Positions 51,148 through 60,262 are shown, counted from the first letter of the stretch. The stretch: DNA of 64,000 nt from Clostridium simiarum (GCF_018919175.1 NZ_JAHLQL010000005.1:1-64000); one strand, 5' to 3'. Notes: generated from the letters alone by a model not told the origin. Translations and numbers: made by a program.

Positions 51148-51804
51148 ATGAGTTTATTAGCCATGAATGGTGTTACTTATGAAGACAAAGGCAATACTAT
51201 AATTAATAACTTTAATCTTGAAGTTGAAAAGGAAGATTATATTTCCATAGTAGGCCCCTCTGGAAGTGGTAAGAGTACAATCTTAAAGCTATTTGCAAGC
51301 TTAATATCCCCCAGCAAAGGGGATATCTATTTTAAGGGAGAAGATTATATTAATTCTTCTCCTTATGATCTAAGAAAAAATATAACTTACTGCTTTCAAA
51401 CCCCAGTACTCTTTGGAAATACTGTCATAGATAATTTTAAATTTCCTTACGATGTTCGAAAAAAAGATATGGATACTTATAGAATAAACTACCTTCTTAA
51501 TTTATTTGGCTTTTCTGAATCAATGCTGCATAAGTCTATACATAAACTTTCCGGTGGTGAAAAGCAAAGAATTGCTCTTATAAGGAGCATAATTTTTGAA
51601 CCAGAAGTACTTCTCCTAGATGAAGTTACTTCTGCTTTAGATGCAGAAAATACTAAAATAGTTGAGTCTGTAATTCAAAAATTAAATTTAGAAGGTATGA
51701 CAATCCTTTGGGTAACTCATAACTTAGAGCAAAGCAGAAAATATGCAAATAAACTCCTTACTGTAGAAAAAGGAACTTTGAAAGACCTAGAGGTGATAAA
51801 ATGA
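51148..51804 (+). CDS. fetA: ABC transporter ATP-binding protein, FetA-like
   Basis: 218 aa. Walker A GPSGSGKSTILK, Q-loop YCFQTPVLFG, signature LSGGEKQRIALIR, Walker B VLLLDEVTSAL and the H-loop TH. The partner permease overlaps by 4 bp. In E. coli FetAB exports iron under oxidative stress; the substrate here is inferred from family. Confidence 0.85.
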   Translation: MSLLAMNGVTYEDKGNTIINNFNLEVEKEDYISIVGPSGSGKSTILKLFASLISPSKGDIYFKGEDYINSSPYDLRKNITYCFQTPVLFGNTVIDNFKFPYDVRKKDMDTYRINYLLNLFGFSESMLHKSIHKLSGGEKQRIALIRSIIFEPEVLLLDEVTSALDAENTKIVESVIQKLNLEGMTILWVTHNLEQSRKYANKLLTVEKGTLKDLEVIK

Positions 51805-52568
51805 ATACACAAAACACTCTAAGTATATCTTCCCTTTTAATAGCTTCTTCTTTGGTATTAATATCTCTATTCATTTCTTATTGGCAAAAACTTAAATTGG
51901 AAAAAGAAATAATAGTAGGAATGATAAGAGCGGTAGTTCAATTAACACTAGTGGGGTATGTATTAAATTATATATTTGGACTTAAAAATTACGCCTTTAC
52001 GACTTTACTTCTAATATTTATGATATTTAATGCCTCTACTAATGCTAAAAAAAGAGGAAAAAACATAAAAAACTCTTTAGTTATTTCTTTTATAGCCATA
52101 GCCTCAGGTACAGCTATAACTATAACAATTTTATTGATATCTAAATCAATAAAATATGAACCTTATTCCGTTATTCCTGTATCAGGTATGATTATAAGCA
52201 ACTCTATGGTAGCCATAGGACTTTGTTATAAACAGTTAAATCTTAACTTTAAAAATCGAAGAGATGAAATTGAAACCAAGTTGTCCCTAGGTGCTGAAAT
52301 ACTTCCTTCTTCTAGGGATATAATACGGGATGCTATAAAAACAGGTATGATACCTACTATAGACTCTGCTAAAGCCTTAGGCATTGTATCCTTGCCAGGA
52401 ATGATGACAGGTCTTATATTAGCTGGAACTTCTCCTCTTGAAGCTATAAAGTTTCAGATAATGGTAACTTTTATGCTTTTATCTACTACATCTATTTCTG
52501 CTTTTATTGCCTGTTTTCTTTCTTATAAATCTTTCTTCAATGATAGAAGCCAACTAGATATAGATTAA
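51801..52568 (+). CDS. fetB: ABC transporter permease, FetB-like (UPF0014)
   Basis: 255 aa, about six to seven membrane helices. GMIRAVVQLTLVGYVLNYIF and PVSGMIISNSMVAIGLCYK are family markers, and LGIVSLPGMMTGLILAGTSP faces the ATPase. ATG is inside the end of the ATPase gene, so translation is coupled. Confidence 0.85.
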   Translation: MNTQNTLSISSLLIASSLVLISLFISYWQKLKLEKEIIVGMIRAVVQLTLVGYVLNYIFGLKNYAFTTLLLIFMIFNASTNAKKRGKNIKNSLVISFIAIASGTAITITILLISKSIKYEPYSVIPVSGMIISNSMVAIGLCYKQLNLNFKNRRDEIETKLSLGAEILPSSRDIIRDAIKTGMIPTIDSAKALGIVSLPGMMTGLILAGTSPLEAIKFQIMVTFMLLSTTSISAFIACFLSYKSFFNDRSQLDID

Positions 52569-52595
52569 AAGACGAGAGAAAACCTCTCGTCTTTT
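52567..52595. terminator. bidirectional terminator
   Basis: AAAAGACGAGAG-N5-CTCTCGTCTTTT hairpin with T/A tracts both sides, between converging fetB and the TVP38-family gene. Confidence 0.9.
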
Positions 52596-52600
52596 TATAT

Positions 52601-53263
52601 TTATTTTTCTGCACTAATTTTTTTACTCTTATTAAATGCCACAGTTGATAAAATCGTAGCTATTATAACTATGGTAAGGGGTATTATAAATTTAGCTGAT
52701 AATGGATTAAAAATATTTTCTCCCATATAAGAATAGCATAGAGTCTCTGGTATTACACCTAACAATGAGGCCATTATAAATGGCTTGTATTGTATTTTAG
52801 TAAGGCCACAAGTATAACTTAATGGATCATAAGGTAAAACCGGAGGAAGTCTTAAAAGAAATAAAATTTTAAAACCGTTTTTCTCCATATTATTGTTAAG
52901 TTTTAAAGTTTTCCCTTTTAAAATCTTATCTACAAAATCCCTTCCTAAAAAACGTGAAATAATAAAAGCCAAGGTTCCAGATAAGAAAAATCCTACCATA
53001 TTTATAACAAATCCTTTTATAGGTCCAAAGACTACTCCAGATGCTATAGAAAGCATAGCTGAAGGTACCACTACCATTAGTGGCTTTAAAGAAAATATTA
53101 ATATAAAACATAATAATGCATAATTTCCATAACCCTTAACAAAATTAATAAAACTATCTAAAGATGTAAATTCCTTTAATTTGTGTCTATTTATGAAAAG
53201 TAAAACTAAAAAAACTATTATGAATAACCCAAGCACTAGCCTAATTTTATCTCTTTTACTCAT
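52601..53263 (-). CDS. TVP38/TMEM64 family membrane protein
   Basis: 220 aa, five to six helices. The SNARE-associated/DedA-like core GYGNYALLCFILIFSLKP, VFGPIKGFVINMVG and RLPPVLPYDPLSYTCGLTKI. Members are proposed lipid scramblase-like proteins. Role here unknown. Confidence 0.8.
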   Translation of the reverse strand: MSKRDKIRLVLGLFIIVFLVLLFINRHKLKEFTSLDSFINFVKGYGNYALLCFILIFSLKPLMVVVPSAMLSIASGVVFGPIKGFVINMVGFFLSGTLAFIISRFLGRDFVDKILKGKTLKLNNNMEKNGFKILFLLRLPPVLPYDPLSYTCGLTKIQYKPFIMASLLGVIPETLCYSYMGENIFNPLSAKFIIPLTIVIIATILSTVAFNKSKKISAEK

Positions 53264-53385
53264 GCTGTCCCTCTACCCCTCTATTATTTTTAACTTCCAT
53301 CATCATTTTAGCATATTTAACTAATATTTGTAGTATGTTTACTGTAAATTAAGAAAAAAATAAGACTAGCTTAATTTATTTTTAA

Positions 53386-54288
53386 TTATACCATTATAGG
53401 ATTATTCTTTATATTTTTTAATATACCGCATATCTTACTAACATTATAGTTATATACAATATTTTCATCCTCTATTACATAGGATGTTTGTGGAAATTTT
53501 ATATCCTTTACTTCTATTTCATAAATAGATTCAAATATCTCTTCATAAAATCCTCTATTTTCATCATTTAATATCAATAGTTCCTCTTGCATTGTGTTCA
53601 TCATCTCAAAATAAATATATAACTTTTTTGCGTCTTTCATAAACTCTTTATAATCATCAATTAATTCTAAACTATCTTTTACTGTTAAAAACTCTTCATC
53701 ATGCAACTTAATACAACTCTCTAGATTATCAATGTAATGCTTAAATTCATCTAATTTAAAATCCTTAGGGTTTAATATTCCTTTTTTGCATAAATCAAAT
53801 AAATCATTTTTAAGATCTTTATAAGCCTTCACTACATTTTCATGTATCTTTGGCGGAGCAATAGTGTAGTTTATAATAAGAGATACCACTATACCTAAAA
53901 TAGTATCTAACGTTCTATATATACTATACTGTAGGGGACTTCTTCCATTTAAGCTTATGGTAATAACACAAAATACCGTACAAGATATAGCAACGGACTT
54001 ATCCAACCTGAAATAATTACATATAGATATTATTATAACTATGCCTATGCCAACAAGAATAATATTTTCAGGAGCTACAAGGGACATTATAAGTCCTACA
54101 ATAGCTCCAACCAAAGTTCCTTTTATTCTATTTATTCCTGATTTATATGAATTAGTCACGGTGTTACCCATGGTTATAATAGCAGCAATACAAGCATAAA
54201 GTGCATTGTTTATTGTGAATATTCTAGAAAGAAGAATGCATATTGAAACTGCCAAAGCAGTCTTTATGGTTCTCATGCCTATTTTCAT
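53386..54288 (-). CDS. aromatic acid exporter family protein (FUSC/ArAE-like)
   Basis: 300 aa. Six membrane helices in the first 145 residues (RTIKTALAVSICILLSRIF, NRIKGTLVGAIVGLIMSLVA), then a soluble helical C-terminal half. The family has been called DUF939 or ArAE_1. Transport substrate unknown. Confidence 0.8.
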   Translation of the reverse strand: MKIGMRTIKTALAVSICILLSRIFTINNALYACIAAIITMGNTVTNSYKSGINRIKGTLVGAIVGLIMSLVAPENIILVGIGIVIIISICNYFRLDKSVAISCTVFCVITISLNGRSPLQYSIYRTLDTILGIVVSLIINYTIAPPKIHENVVKAYKDLKNDLFDLCKKGILNPKDFKLDEFKHYIDNLESCIKLHDEEFLTVKDSLELIDDYKEFMKDAKKLYIYFEMMNTMQEELLILNDENRGFYEEIFESIYEIEVKDIKFPQTSYVIEDENIVYNYNVSKICGILKNIKNNPIMV

Positions 54289-54321
54289 AGATTACCACCG
54301 CCGTATCAATATTAAATGAAA

Positions 54322-54501
54322 TTACTCTGCCACAGCATAAAAGCATCTTTTAGGTGAATTTATCTTCTCTTCCTTCTTAAGATCTTTTATTGCTTTGTCT
54401 ACATCCTTTTTATCTAATCCAGATTTTTCTGCTATTTCTCCAGCCTTTAAAGGCTCCCCAGAATTTTTTAATACCTCTAAAACTTGATCTTTAATATCCA
54501 T
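54322..54501 (-). CDS. small winged-helix protein, 59 aa
   Basis: A short gene easily missed by length cut-offs. MDIKDQVLEVLKNSGEPLKA, GEIAEKSGLDKKDVDKAIKD and KRCFYAVAE form a three-helix winged-helix DNA-binding fold. A strong GGAGGG lies 7 bases before ATG 54501. It stands between the exporter and rhodanese genes, all on the minus strand. Probably a transcription factor or a domain-only protein; its target is unknown. Confidence 0.8.
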   Translation of the reverse strand: MDIKDQVLEVLKNSGEPLKAGEIAEKSGLDKKDVDKAIKDLKKEEKINSPKRCFYAVAE

Positions 54502-54541
54502 AATAAAACCCTCCTATGTATTAATAAATAATTTTGTTATA

Positions 54542-55378
54542 TTACCTTTCTTCTCCTACTACAATAGGATTTTCATCATAACTTATCCAATCACTCCAGC
54601 TTCCACCATAGAGCTTAGCTTTAATACCAATCTCATCTAAAATCATCACATTAGCTGCTCCTGTAATGCCAGAACCACAGTGAACTATAATATCTTCTTT
54701 CTCTTCTAAGCCTTTAAATATCTCTTTTAATTCTTCTTTAGGTTTAACTTTAAACTCATTAAAATTGTCTTTCCAAAAGTAATTTTTAGCACCTGGAATA
54801 TGTCCAGCCTTTTTATCTACTGGTTCAATTTTTCCTAAATACCTATCCTTTTCTCTAGCATCAATTATAAAAGCTTTATCTAAATTATCTTTTACATACT
54901 GAACATCGCAATATATATCATCTCTTATATTTAATGACAAGGTACCCTTTGATTCTTTTATTATAACATCCCCACCTTGCTCTAATGGTAGATTTCTATC
55001 TTTCCATGCCTTTATGCCCTCTTCTAATATGTATACATTACTTTTTCCTATATACCTAAAAAGCCACCACAATCTAGAAGCTGCAGCTAAGTCACCATCA
55101 TCATATATTATAACATGAATATTATCATCCACAGACTTTTTGTTCATATTCACTGTAAATTCATTTAAATCTGGAAGAGGATGCCTTCCTCCATGCTCCT
55201 TAACCTGACCTGTAAGTTCAGTTTCTAAATCTACATAAATAGCTCCCCTTATATGTCCTTCCTTAAAGGCATTCTTACCATAATCTTTATCACTTAAATC
55301 AAATCTACAATCTAAAAGAATAAAGTCATCATTATCTTTTATCTTTAAAAAATCATCTAAACTCATTAAGTTCTTCAT
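54542..55378 (-). CDS. sulfurtransferase, two rhodanese domains
   Basis: 278 aa. The first rhodanese domain is inactive (Asp at the loop, VIIYDDGDLAAASRL). The second has the active Cys in IVHCGSGITGAANV. The CGSGIT loop is more like thiosulfate or 3-mercaptopyruvate sulfurtransferase; the donor cannot be fixed. GAGGGTAAG lies before the ATG. Confidence 0.88.
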   Translation of the reverse strand: MKNLMSLDDFLKIKDNDDFILLDCRFDLSDKDYGKNAFKEGHIRGAIYVDLETELTGQVKEHGGRHPLPDLNEFTVNMNKKSVDDNIHVIIYDDGDLAAASRLWWLFRYIGKSNVYILEEGIKAWKDRNLPLEQGGDVIIKESKGTLSLNIRDDIYCDVQYVKDNLDKAFIIDAREKDRYLGKIEPVDKKAGHIPGAKNYFWKDNFNEFKVKPKEELKEIFKGLEEKEDIIVHCGSGITGAANVMILDEIGIKAKLYGGSWSDWISYDENPIVVGEER

Positions 55379-55445
55379 ACCTTACCCTCCTATCTTACTA
55401 TACCTAAACCTTTACAATATTATATCATAAGGGCTATATATAAAA

Positions 55446-55490
55446 AAGGGGATACAAAAATGACTATGCTGTCAGTTTTTATATCCCCTT
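55446..55490 (-). terminator. terminator of the peroxiredoxin operon
   Basis: AAGGGGATA and TATCCCCTT enclose a further stem (AAAAATGAC/GTCAGTTTTT, one mismatch): about 20 bp in all. Confidence 0.85.
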
Positions 55491-55602
55491 AACTTTAGTA
55501 TAATTTATAGTATTTAAAGTATAGATTTTGTACAAAATCTAGTTTACTCTATATGTTTTAATTATAATACTCCTAGTATATACTATAAGCTTATTGATCT
55601 TT

Positions 55603-56139
55603 TTATAGTAGGTCTTCTCCCTCTTCCCAGTTTGCTGGGCACATTCCACCTGTTTGAAGTGCTTTTAAAACTCTAAGTGTTTCATCTACATTTCTACCTA
55701 CATTTAGATCATGAACAACTTGATATTTCACTTGTCCTTCTGGATCTATTATGAACAGTCCTCTTAGGGATATAGCTTCATCTTCCATAAATACTCCAAA
55801 GGATTTAGCTACTTCATATTTCTTATCTGCCGCTATTGGGAAGTTGATTTGTCCAAGTCCACCAGCATTTTTATCTTGTTTTATCCAAGCTTGGTGAGAG
55901 AACTCACTATCACAACTTACTGCTAATACATCTGCTCCAAGTTTCTTGAAATCTTCATATCTATCACTAAAAGCTGTGATTTCTGTTGGGCATACAAAAG
56001 TAAAATCTAGTGGGTAGAAGAACATCACTAACCATTTTCCTTTGTAATCCTCTAATTTAATTTCTACAAAGTCACTTCCATCACCTTTTGCACCATTCAT
56101 CTTGAAGCAAGGTGCTTCTTTTCCTACTAATCTTTCCAT
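55603..56139 (-). CDS. 2-Cys peroxiredoxin (AhpC/Prx1 type)
   Basis: 178 aa. Peroxidatic Cys in FTFVCPTEITAFSDR, resolving Cys in GGMCPANWEEG. It reduces hydroperoxides. It is the last gene of a three-gene set with a glutaredoxin-like protein and a flavoprotein reductase, comparable to Cp20, Cp9 and Cp34 of Clostridium pasteurianum. Cys, not Sec, is at the active site. Confidence 0.93.
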   Translation of the reverse strand: MERLVGKEAPCFKMNGAKGDGSDFVEIKLEDYKGKWLVMFFYPLDFTFVCPTEITAFSDRYEDFKKLGADVLAVSCDSEFSHQAWIKQDKNAGGLGQINFPIAADKKYEVAKSFGVFMEDEAISLRGLFIIDPEGQVKYQVVHDLNVGRNVDETLRVLKALQTGGMCPANWEEGEDLL

Positions 56140-56189
56140 TATAAAATCCTCCTTTAATATATGTTAATTTTTTATTTACGTTACTATAA

Positions 56190-56429
56190 TTACTGATTTG
56201 ATTCCTTATTTAATGCAGCATCTACAGCATATTTATTGAATCCTAGTATTATCTCTCCATCAATGTCAATTACGGGTACAGATTGCTGACCTGATGTTTC
56301 TATCATTACTTTTCTACTTTCTTTATCTTCTAATACATTAATATCTTTATATTCAATATTCTTCGTGTCAAAATAAGCCCTTGCCTTTTTGCAATAAGGG
56401 CAATTAGGGGTTGTGTAAATCTTAACCAT
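56190..56429 (-). CDS. glutaredoxin-like (NrdH/Cp9-type) redox protein
   Basis: 79 aa. Redox motif CPYC in TTPNCPYCKKARAYF, cis-Pro in QQSVPVIDIDG. No glutathione-binding residues are evident, so it is more likely reduced by the flavoprotein gene it overlaps by 8 bp. It would pass electrons to the peroxiredoxin next door. Confidence 0.88.
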   Translation of the reverse strand: MVKIYTTPNCPYCKKARAYFDTKNIEYKDINVLEDKESRKVMIETSGQQSVPVIDIDGEIILGFNKYAVDAALNKESNQ

Positions 56430-57369
56430 TGTTTCTTCTCCTTTTCTCTACTATATATTTTTCAGCCATAAGTGCAGCTACAGTTCCATCTGCTGTAGCA
56501 GTAGTAAGCTGTCTAAAGACTTTTTCTCTTACGTCACCTGCAACAAAGACACCCTCTACATTAGTTTCTGTGCTTTCACCTGCTTTTATATATCCAAAAG
56601 GATTAATATCAATATAATCTTTGAATAAGTCTGTTTTCGGCACCATTCCAATGTAGACAAATATGCCATCAACTTTAATATTGTCAATTTGTTTAGTCTT
56701 AAGGTTTTCTACTGAAACTTCTTCTAACTCATTTTCTCCATAAGCATGCCTTATTTCTGTATCCCATAATATGTTTATCTTAGGATTATTCAAAGCATCC
56801 TGTTGTAAGCTTTTCTCTGCTTGAAGATGATCAAATTGATGAACTATGGTGATACTCTTAGCATATCTAGACAAGAATATAGCTCCTTCAATAGCTGAGT
56901 TTCCTCCTCCTACAACTATGATATCTTTGTTTTCATACAATTCACCATCACACAATTCGCAGTGATGAATTCCATTTCCATGATATTTTTCTTCTTCAGG
57001 TATAGGTAACGGTCTGTACTTGGATCCTGTTGCTATTATTACTGTTTTGGGTTTGTAGATGAAATTATCCGTTTCTATAATCTTTTCATCATCCTTAAGA
57101 CTAACCTTTAATATATTATCAAATTCGTCTATATTAGCTCCTGCATTAACTGCCTGATCGTAAAACCTATCTGCAAGTTCTTGACCTCCTATAGTCTTAA
57201 AGCCAGGATAATTCTCTACAGAATAAGTACTTCTTATCTGTCCTCCTATAAGTTCATCCTCTAATACTATAAAGTCAAGCTTCATCCTAGCTGCATATAT
57301 TGCTGCAGTGAGTCCTGCAGGACCTGAACCTATTATAACCAAATCAATATTTTTTTCTTCTTTATTCAT
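56422..57369 (-). CDS. thioredoxin reductase-like flavoprotein (Cp34-type)
   Basis: About 315 aa. FAD site VIIGSGPAGLTAAIYAAR, redox pair CELC in HHCELCDGELYE, second dinucleotide site VVGGGNSAIEGAIFLSR and FAD closing GVFVAGDVREK. The NADPH clamp HRRxxxR of classical TrxB is replaced by HQFDHLQ, so NADH or another donor is likely. ATG 57369 is preferred over the upstream frame to 57381. First gene of the peroxidase operon. Confidence 0.88.
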   Translation of the reverse strand: MNKEEKNIDLVIIGSGPAGLTAAIYAARMKLDFIVLEDELIGGQIRSTYSVENYPGFKTIGGQELADRFYDQAVNAGANIDEFDNILKVSLKDDEKIIETDNFIYKPKTVIIATGSKYRPLPIPEEEKYHGNGIHHCELCDGELYENKDIIVVGGGNSAIEGAIFLSRYAKSITIVHQFDHLQAEKSLQQDALNNPKINILWDTEIRHAYGENELEEVSVENLKTKQIDNIKVDGIFVYIGMVPKTDLFKDYIDINPFGYIKAGESTETNVEGVFVAGDVREKVFRQLTTATADGTVAALMAEKYIVEKRRRNNG

Positions 57370-57401
57370 TCTCAACACCACTTTACTAATAATTTATACT
57401 A

Positions 57402-57460
57402 AATAATAATTATTATTGTCTGTTTAAATATATGATAGTACACATTTTATATTTTGTCAA
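57402..57460 (-). promoter_or_regulatory. strong promoter with PerR/Fur-like palindrome
   Basis: Minus strand TTGACA (57455-57460), 17-bp spacer, TATCAT (57432-57437). The perfect 16-bp palindrome AATAATAATTATTATT (57402-57417) lies just past the -10, at about +10, where a repressor would block. Its shape resembles PerR/Fur boxes, which fits a peroxide-defence operon; this is inference. Confidence 0.7.
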
Positions 57461-57510
57461 CAGTTAGAAATTATTATTCTGGAAATTAATATATAAATTT
57501 GTAAAAATAA

Positions 57511-57582
57511 TAGACTCCACAGTGCAAGTGTTGTTACAGCACCATAGAGCCTATAGCTAAAATTATATTAATATAATTTTAG
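57511..57582. repeat. imperfect hairpin followed by perfect 26-bp palindrome
   Basis: 57511-57553 forms an imperfect stem (GTGC/GCAC, CTC/GAG, TAG/CTA with mismatches) in a GC-richer patch. 57557-57582 is an exact palindrome (half CTAAAATTATATT). They lie between the DUF2238-like gene and the peroxidase promoter. Possible terminator or protein site; the rest of 57461-57726 is AT-rich without a gene. Confidence 0.45.
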
Positions 57583-57726
57583 TTCTATAATGGAAAATAA
57601 ACTAAATTTCCTTAATAGATTCTTCAATAATGATTAAATATAAATTCTAAAGCTTTATGACTTTTCCTATTTAAGATTTTAATATACCTATTGTAAAAAT
57701 TATATTTTATAACTATTAATATATTT

Positions 57727-58386
57727 TTATTTTATTATATGGTTATTTTCATTTATTGTATAATCAATAATCTGAGTAAATAACCTGTTACTTCTTCCTT
57801 TTAAATGTAAATAGCCAAGGATTGAAGCTATAATAGCACCTACAGTTCCTGATATTATATCACCCATAGTATCAAGTAAGCTTTCATTTTGAGAGGTAAA
57901 ACCGAAAATAGAATCTGTAGTAAATTCAAATATCTCCCACACTCCAGCCATGGCCACTGAAAAAAATAAAGCAAATAAAACTATTACTATTGAGGGGATC
58001 TTTCCTCTCATATCTTTTTTGCTTAATATAAAAAACATAACAAAACCTATAAGTACCAATATAAATCCTGATAATATATGCAGCATTTTATCCCATCTAG
58101 GGAAAGTATAATAAAATCCTAAAATTTTACCAAGAAACATAGATAAAAATATAAATAGTAATACAAATAAGTATAAATAGGATGAAACTTTTATACTGCT
58201 CTTTTTTAAGATATACCTAGGAATAATAATAGTTACAAGAGTTAATATTGAAGAAAATGTACCCTCTGTATTTTTATAAACTATATTTATCACTATAGAT
58301 ATTGAAATCAATATAAAAAATATACTCTCAAATATCTTTTCATAATTATAGGGTAACTTATGCTTTTTTATTTGATTTTTATTCAA
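57727..58386 (-). CDS. DUF2238-like integral membrane protein
   Basis: 219 aa, about six helices. Charged motifs within the membrane, WDKMLHILSGFILV and WEIFEFTTDS ... LLDTMGDIISGTVGAI, mark the YjdF/DUF2238 group. Function unknown. Confidence 0.75.
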   Translation of the reverse strand: MNKNQIKKHKLPYNYEKIFESIFFILISISIVINIVYKNTEGTFSSILTLVTIIIPRYILKKSSIKVSSYLYLFVLLFIFLSMFLGKILGFYYTFPRWDKMLHILSGFILVLIGFVMFFILSKKDMRGKIPSIVIVLFALFFSVAMAGVWEIFEFTTDSIFGFTSQNESLLDTMGDIISGTVGAIIASILGYLHLKGRSNRLFTQIIDYTINENNHIIK

Positions 58387-58519
58387 TTCAACCTCTCCCC
58401 ATATATTTAGACTTTTACTTTATATTATATTTATGACGGCTATATACGATCTAATACTCCTATGTCACTTTACGAAACCCATTTGCATAAACAAATCTTA
58501 TGTATTATGCTTAGTTAAT

Positions 58520-58975
58520 TTATTTATTATTAAATAATCTTAAATACTCACCATAACCTTCCTCTTCCATTTCATCCTTAGGTATAAATCTTAACGATGC
58601 ACTATTTATACAGTACCTCAGTCCCCCCTTATCTAAAGGCCCATCTGTAAAAACATGACCTAAATGAGAGTCGCCTTCCTTACTTCTAACTTCAATTCTA
58701 TGCATATTATGACTAAAATCAGCTTTCTCTTTTACGTTTTGCCTATCTAAAGGCTTTGTAAAACTAGGCCATCCACAACCGGAATCAAATTTATCAAGGG
58801 AGGTAAAAAGTGGTTCTGAAGAAACTATATCCACATAAATTCCTTCTTCTTTATAATCCCAAAATTCATTTTGAAAAGGCCTTTCTGTAGCACTTTCTTG
58901 AGTTACTTTATATTGAAGTGGAGATAATTTTTTTAATGCTATATCTTTATCAGATTTTAAAAATTTATTATTCAC
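58520..58975 (-). CDS. msrB: peptide-methionine (R)-S-oxide reductase MsrB
   Basis: About 151 aa. [37 protein letters not shown] and the catalytic Cys in [15 protein letters not shown]. The CxxC zinc pairs of some MsrB are absent. GTG 58975 lies 5 bases after AGGAGG; the longer frame to 59056 crosses the divergent promoter region. It repairs oxidised methionine. Confidence 0.92.
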   Translation of the reverse strand: MNNKFLKSDKDIALKKLSPLQYKVTQESATERPFQNEFWDYKEEGIYVDIVSSEPLFTSLDKFDSGCGWPSFTKPLDRQNVKEKADFSHNMHRIEVRSKEGDSHLGHVFTDGPLDKGGLRYCINSASLRFIPKDEMEEEGYGEYLRLFNNK

Positions 58976-59081
58976 AAATATTCCTCCTTTATTTATTAAT
59001 ATTTTGAATATTATTATTTTATATATTATAATAGTAAAAAACATTCTTAACAACATCAGGATGTATAGAGGAGGTAATAAT

Positions 59082-59690
59082 ATGAGTGTGAAAATGCAGA
59101 TTTTTTCTGACTATGTATGTCCATTTTGCTATATAGGCAGTGGCATCATAAGACAACTAAAAGAAGATGGTATTGAAATTGAAATAGAATGGCTCCCCTT
59201 TGAACTTCACCCTGAAACACCTTTATCTGGCGCAGAGTTAAACAGTAGATTTCCTCAAACTCAAATAGATATGATGTTTAAAATGCTAAAGGAACGAGGT
59301 AAAGAGTTTAATATAAGATTTGGTGAGGTAGATATACTTCCAAATTCTTATAGAGCCTTAGAAGGTGGCCAATATGCTAAACTAAAAGGTAAATATGATG
59401 AATATTCAAAAGCTATGTTTAAAGCCTATTTTCAAAACAATGAAAATATAGGAAAGAAAGAAATTATTAATGAAATAGCCTCTAACATAGGATTAAATAT
59501 AAATGAAATGAATAAAGAAATAGACAGTGGAAAGTTTAAAGATGCTATAGATAAAACTAAATCCTTAGCTAATAAATATGCAATAAATAGCGTTCCTACA
59601 TTTATAATAAATGATACTTATAAAATAGTAGGTGCAAGAGATTATGAATATATAAAAGAGTTCTTACTGAACATAAAAAAAGAGGTTTAA
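59082..59690 (+). CDS. DsbA family oxidoreductase (FrnE-like)
   Basis: About 202 aa, cytoplasmic. CPFC in [15 protein letters not shown], a helical insert, and the cis-Pro in [25 protein letters not shown] precedes ATG 59082. It is divergent from msrB with about 106 bp between starts, so a shared oxidative-stress control is plausible. Confidence 0.88.
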   Translation: MSVKMQIFSDYVCPFCYIGSGIIRQLKEDGIEIEIEWLPFELHPETPLSGAELNSRFPQTQIDMMFKMLKERGKEFNIRFGEVDILPNSYRALEGGQYAKLKGKYDEYSKAMFKAYFQNNENIGKKEIINEIASNIGLNINEMNKEIDSGKFKDAIDKTKSLANKYAINSVPTFIINDTYKIVGARDYEYIKEFLLNIKKEV

Positions 59691-59701
59691 TAACCTCTTT
59701 T
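59676..59701 (+). terminator. terminator of the DsbA-family gene
   Basis: AAAAAGAGGTT-N4-AACCTCTTTTT; the stop codon lies inside the hairpin. Confidence 0.9.
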
Positions 59702-59746
59702 TATTTATAAAATCATTTGCTTACTATAATCCAAAATACCGTTGCT

Positions 59747-59893
59747 CTAATTTTGACACCTATCTCTCAGATAGGTGGGTGTCCTCAATACTGCTTCGAA
59801 GACCTTGCCTAGATGAATATCATACAATAGGTCTTATAAGTCAAATCCACATCTATATTTTGAACTCCCGGCTCAATGCTGTAGGTTCAAAAT
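59747..59893. mobile_element. three-hairpin element, possible IS200/IS605 right end or omega-RNA remnant
   Basis: There is no protein frame. Three consecutive perfect stems: CACCTATCT-CTC-AGATAGGTG (59757-59777), AAGACCT...AGGTCTT (59799-59835), and TATTTTGAAC-N19-GTTCAAAATA (59855-59893). The order (short GC-richer hairpin, spacer, terminal imperfect palindrome, then TTCAC) resembles the sequence after tnpB in clostridial IS200/IS605 elements. No tnpA or tnpB is left. The 59894-60127 remainder is AT-rich without a gene. Confidence 0.4.
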
Positions 59894-60127
59894 AAGAGCT
59901 TCACAAATATTTCAGAATTTATCTTGATTTAAATATATCACTTCTAAGCCTTACAGTCAACACAAAATTTGTTGGATAAAACCCTATTTATTTCTTTAAT
60001 CTGAATTTTCTATTTTTATATTTTAAATATTTCTATTTATTAATCTCTTTACCTTTTGTATGCTTTTCTCTTTCTTAATTGTTATATTAGTATAAGGACC
60101 TTATAAAAAGCTAGAAAGGAGGCAAAA

Positions 60128-60262
60128 ATCAGTGAAAATTTAATTTTAAAGCTGTATAAAAAGCATGCAAATTTTATATAGCTTTATCTTTTAAAAAATG
60201 GCTGTAAAAAAGAAGATGCTGAAGATATTGTTCAAGGTAGCTTTATAAAAGCTTTTAGATTA
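60128..60262 (+). pseudogene. ECF-type sigma factor, N-terminal remnant
   Basis: Behind AAAGGAGG the frame reads ATC (probably a mutated ATG), SENLILKLYKKHANFI, TAG, LYLLKNGCKKEDAEDIVQGS and FIKAF. This is the sigma-70 region 2 start of an ECF sigma factor, in which the TAG replaces the usual Tyr. The rest of the gene is gone, cut where the DUF1836 gene ends on the other strand. Confidence 0.7.

Noticed and set aside
56190..57369. Selenocysteine in the glutaredoxin-like or reductase active sites
   Set aside because: Both show Cys codons (CPYC, CELC), and no UGA lies in frame. The peroxiredoxin also has Cys.
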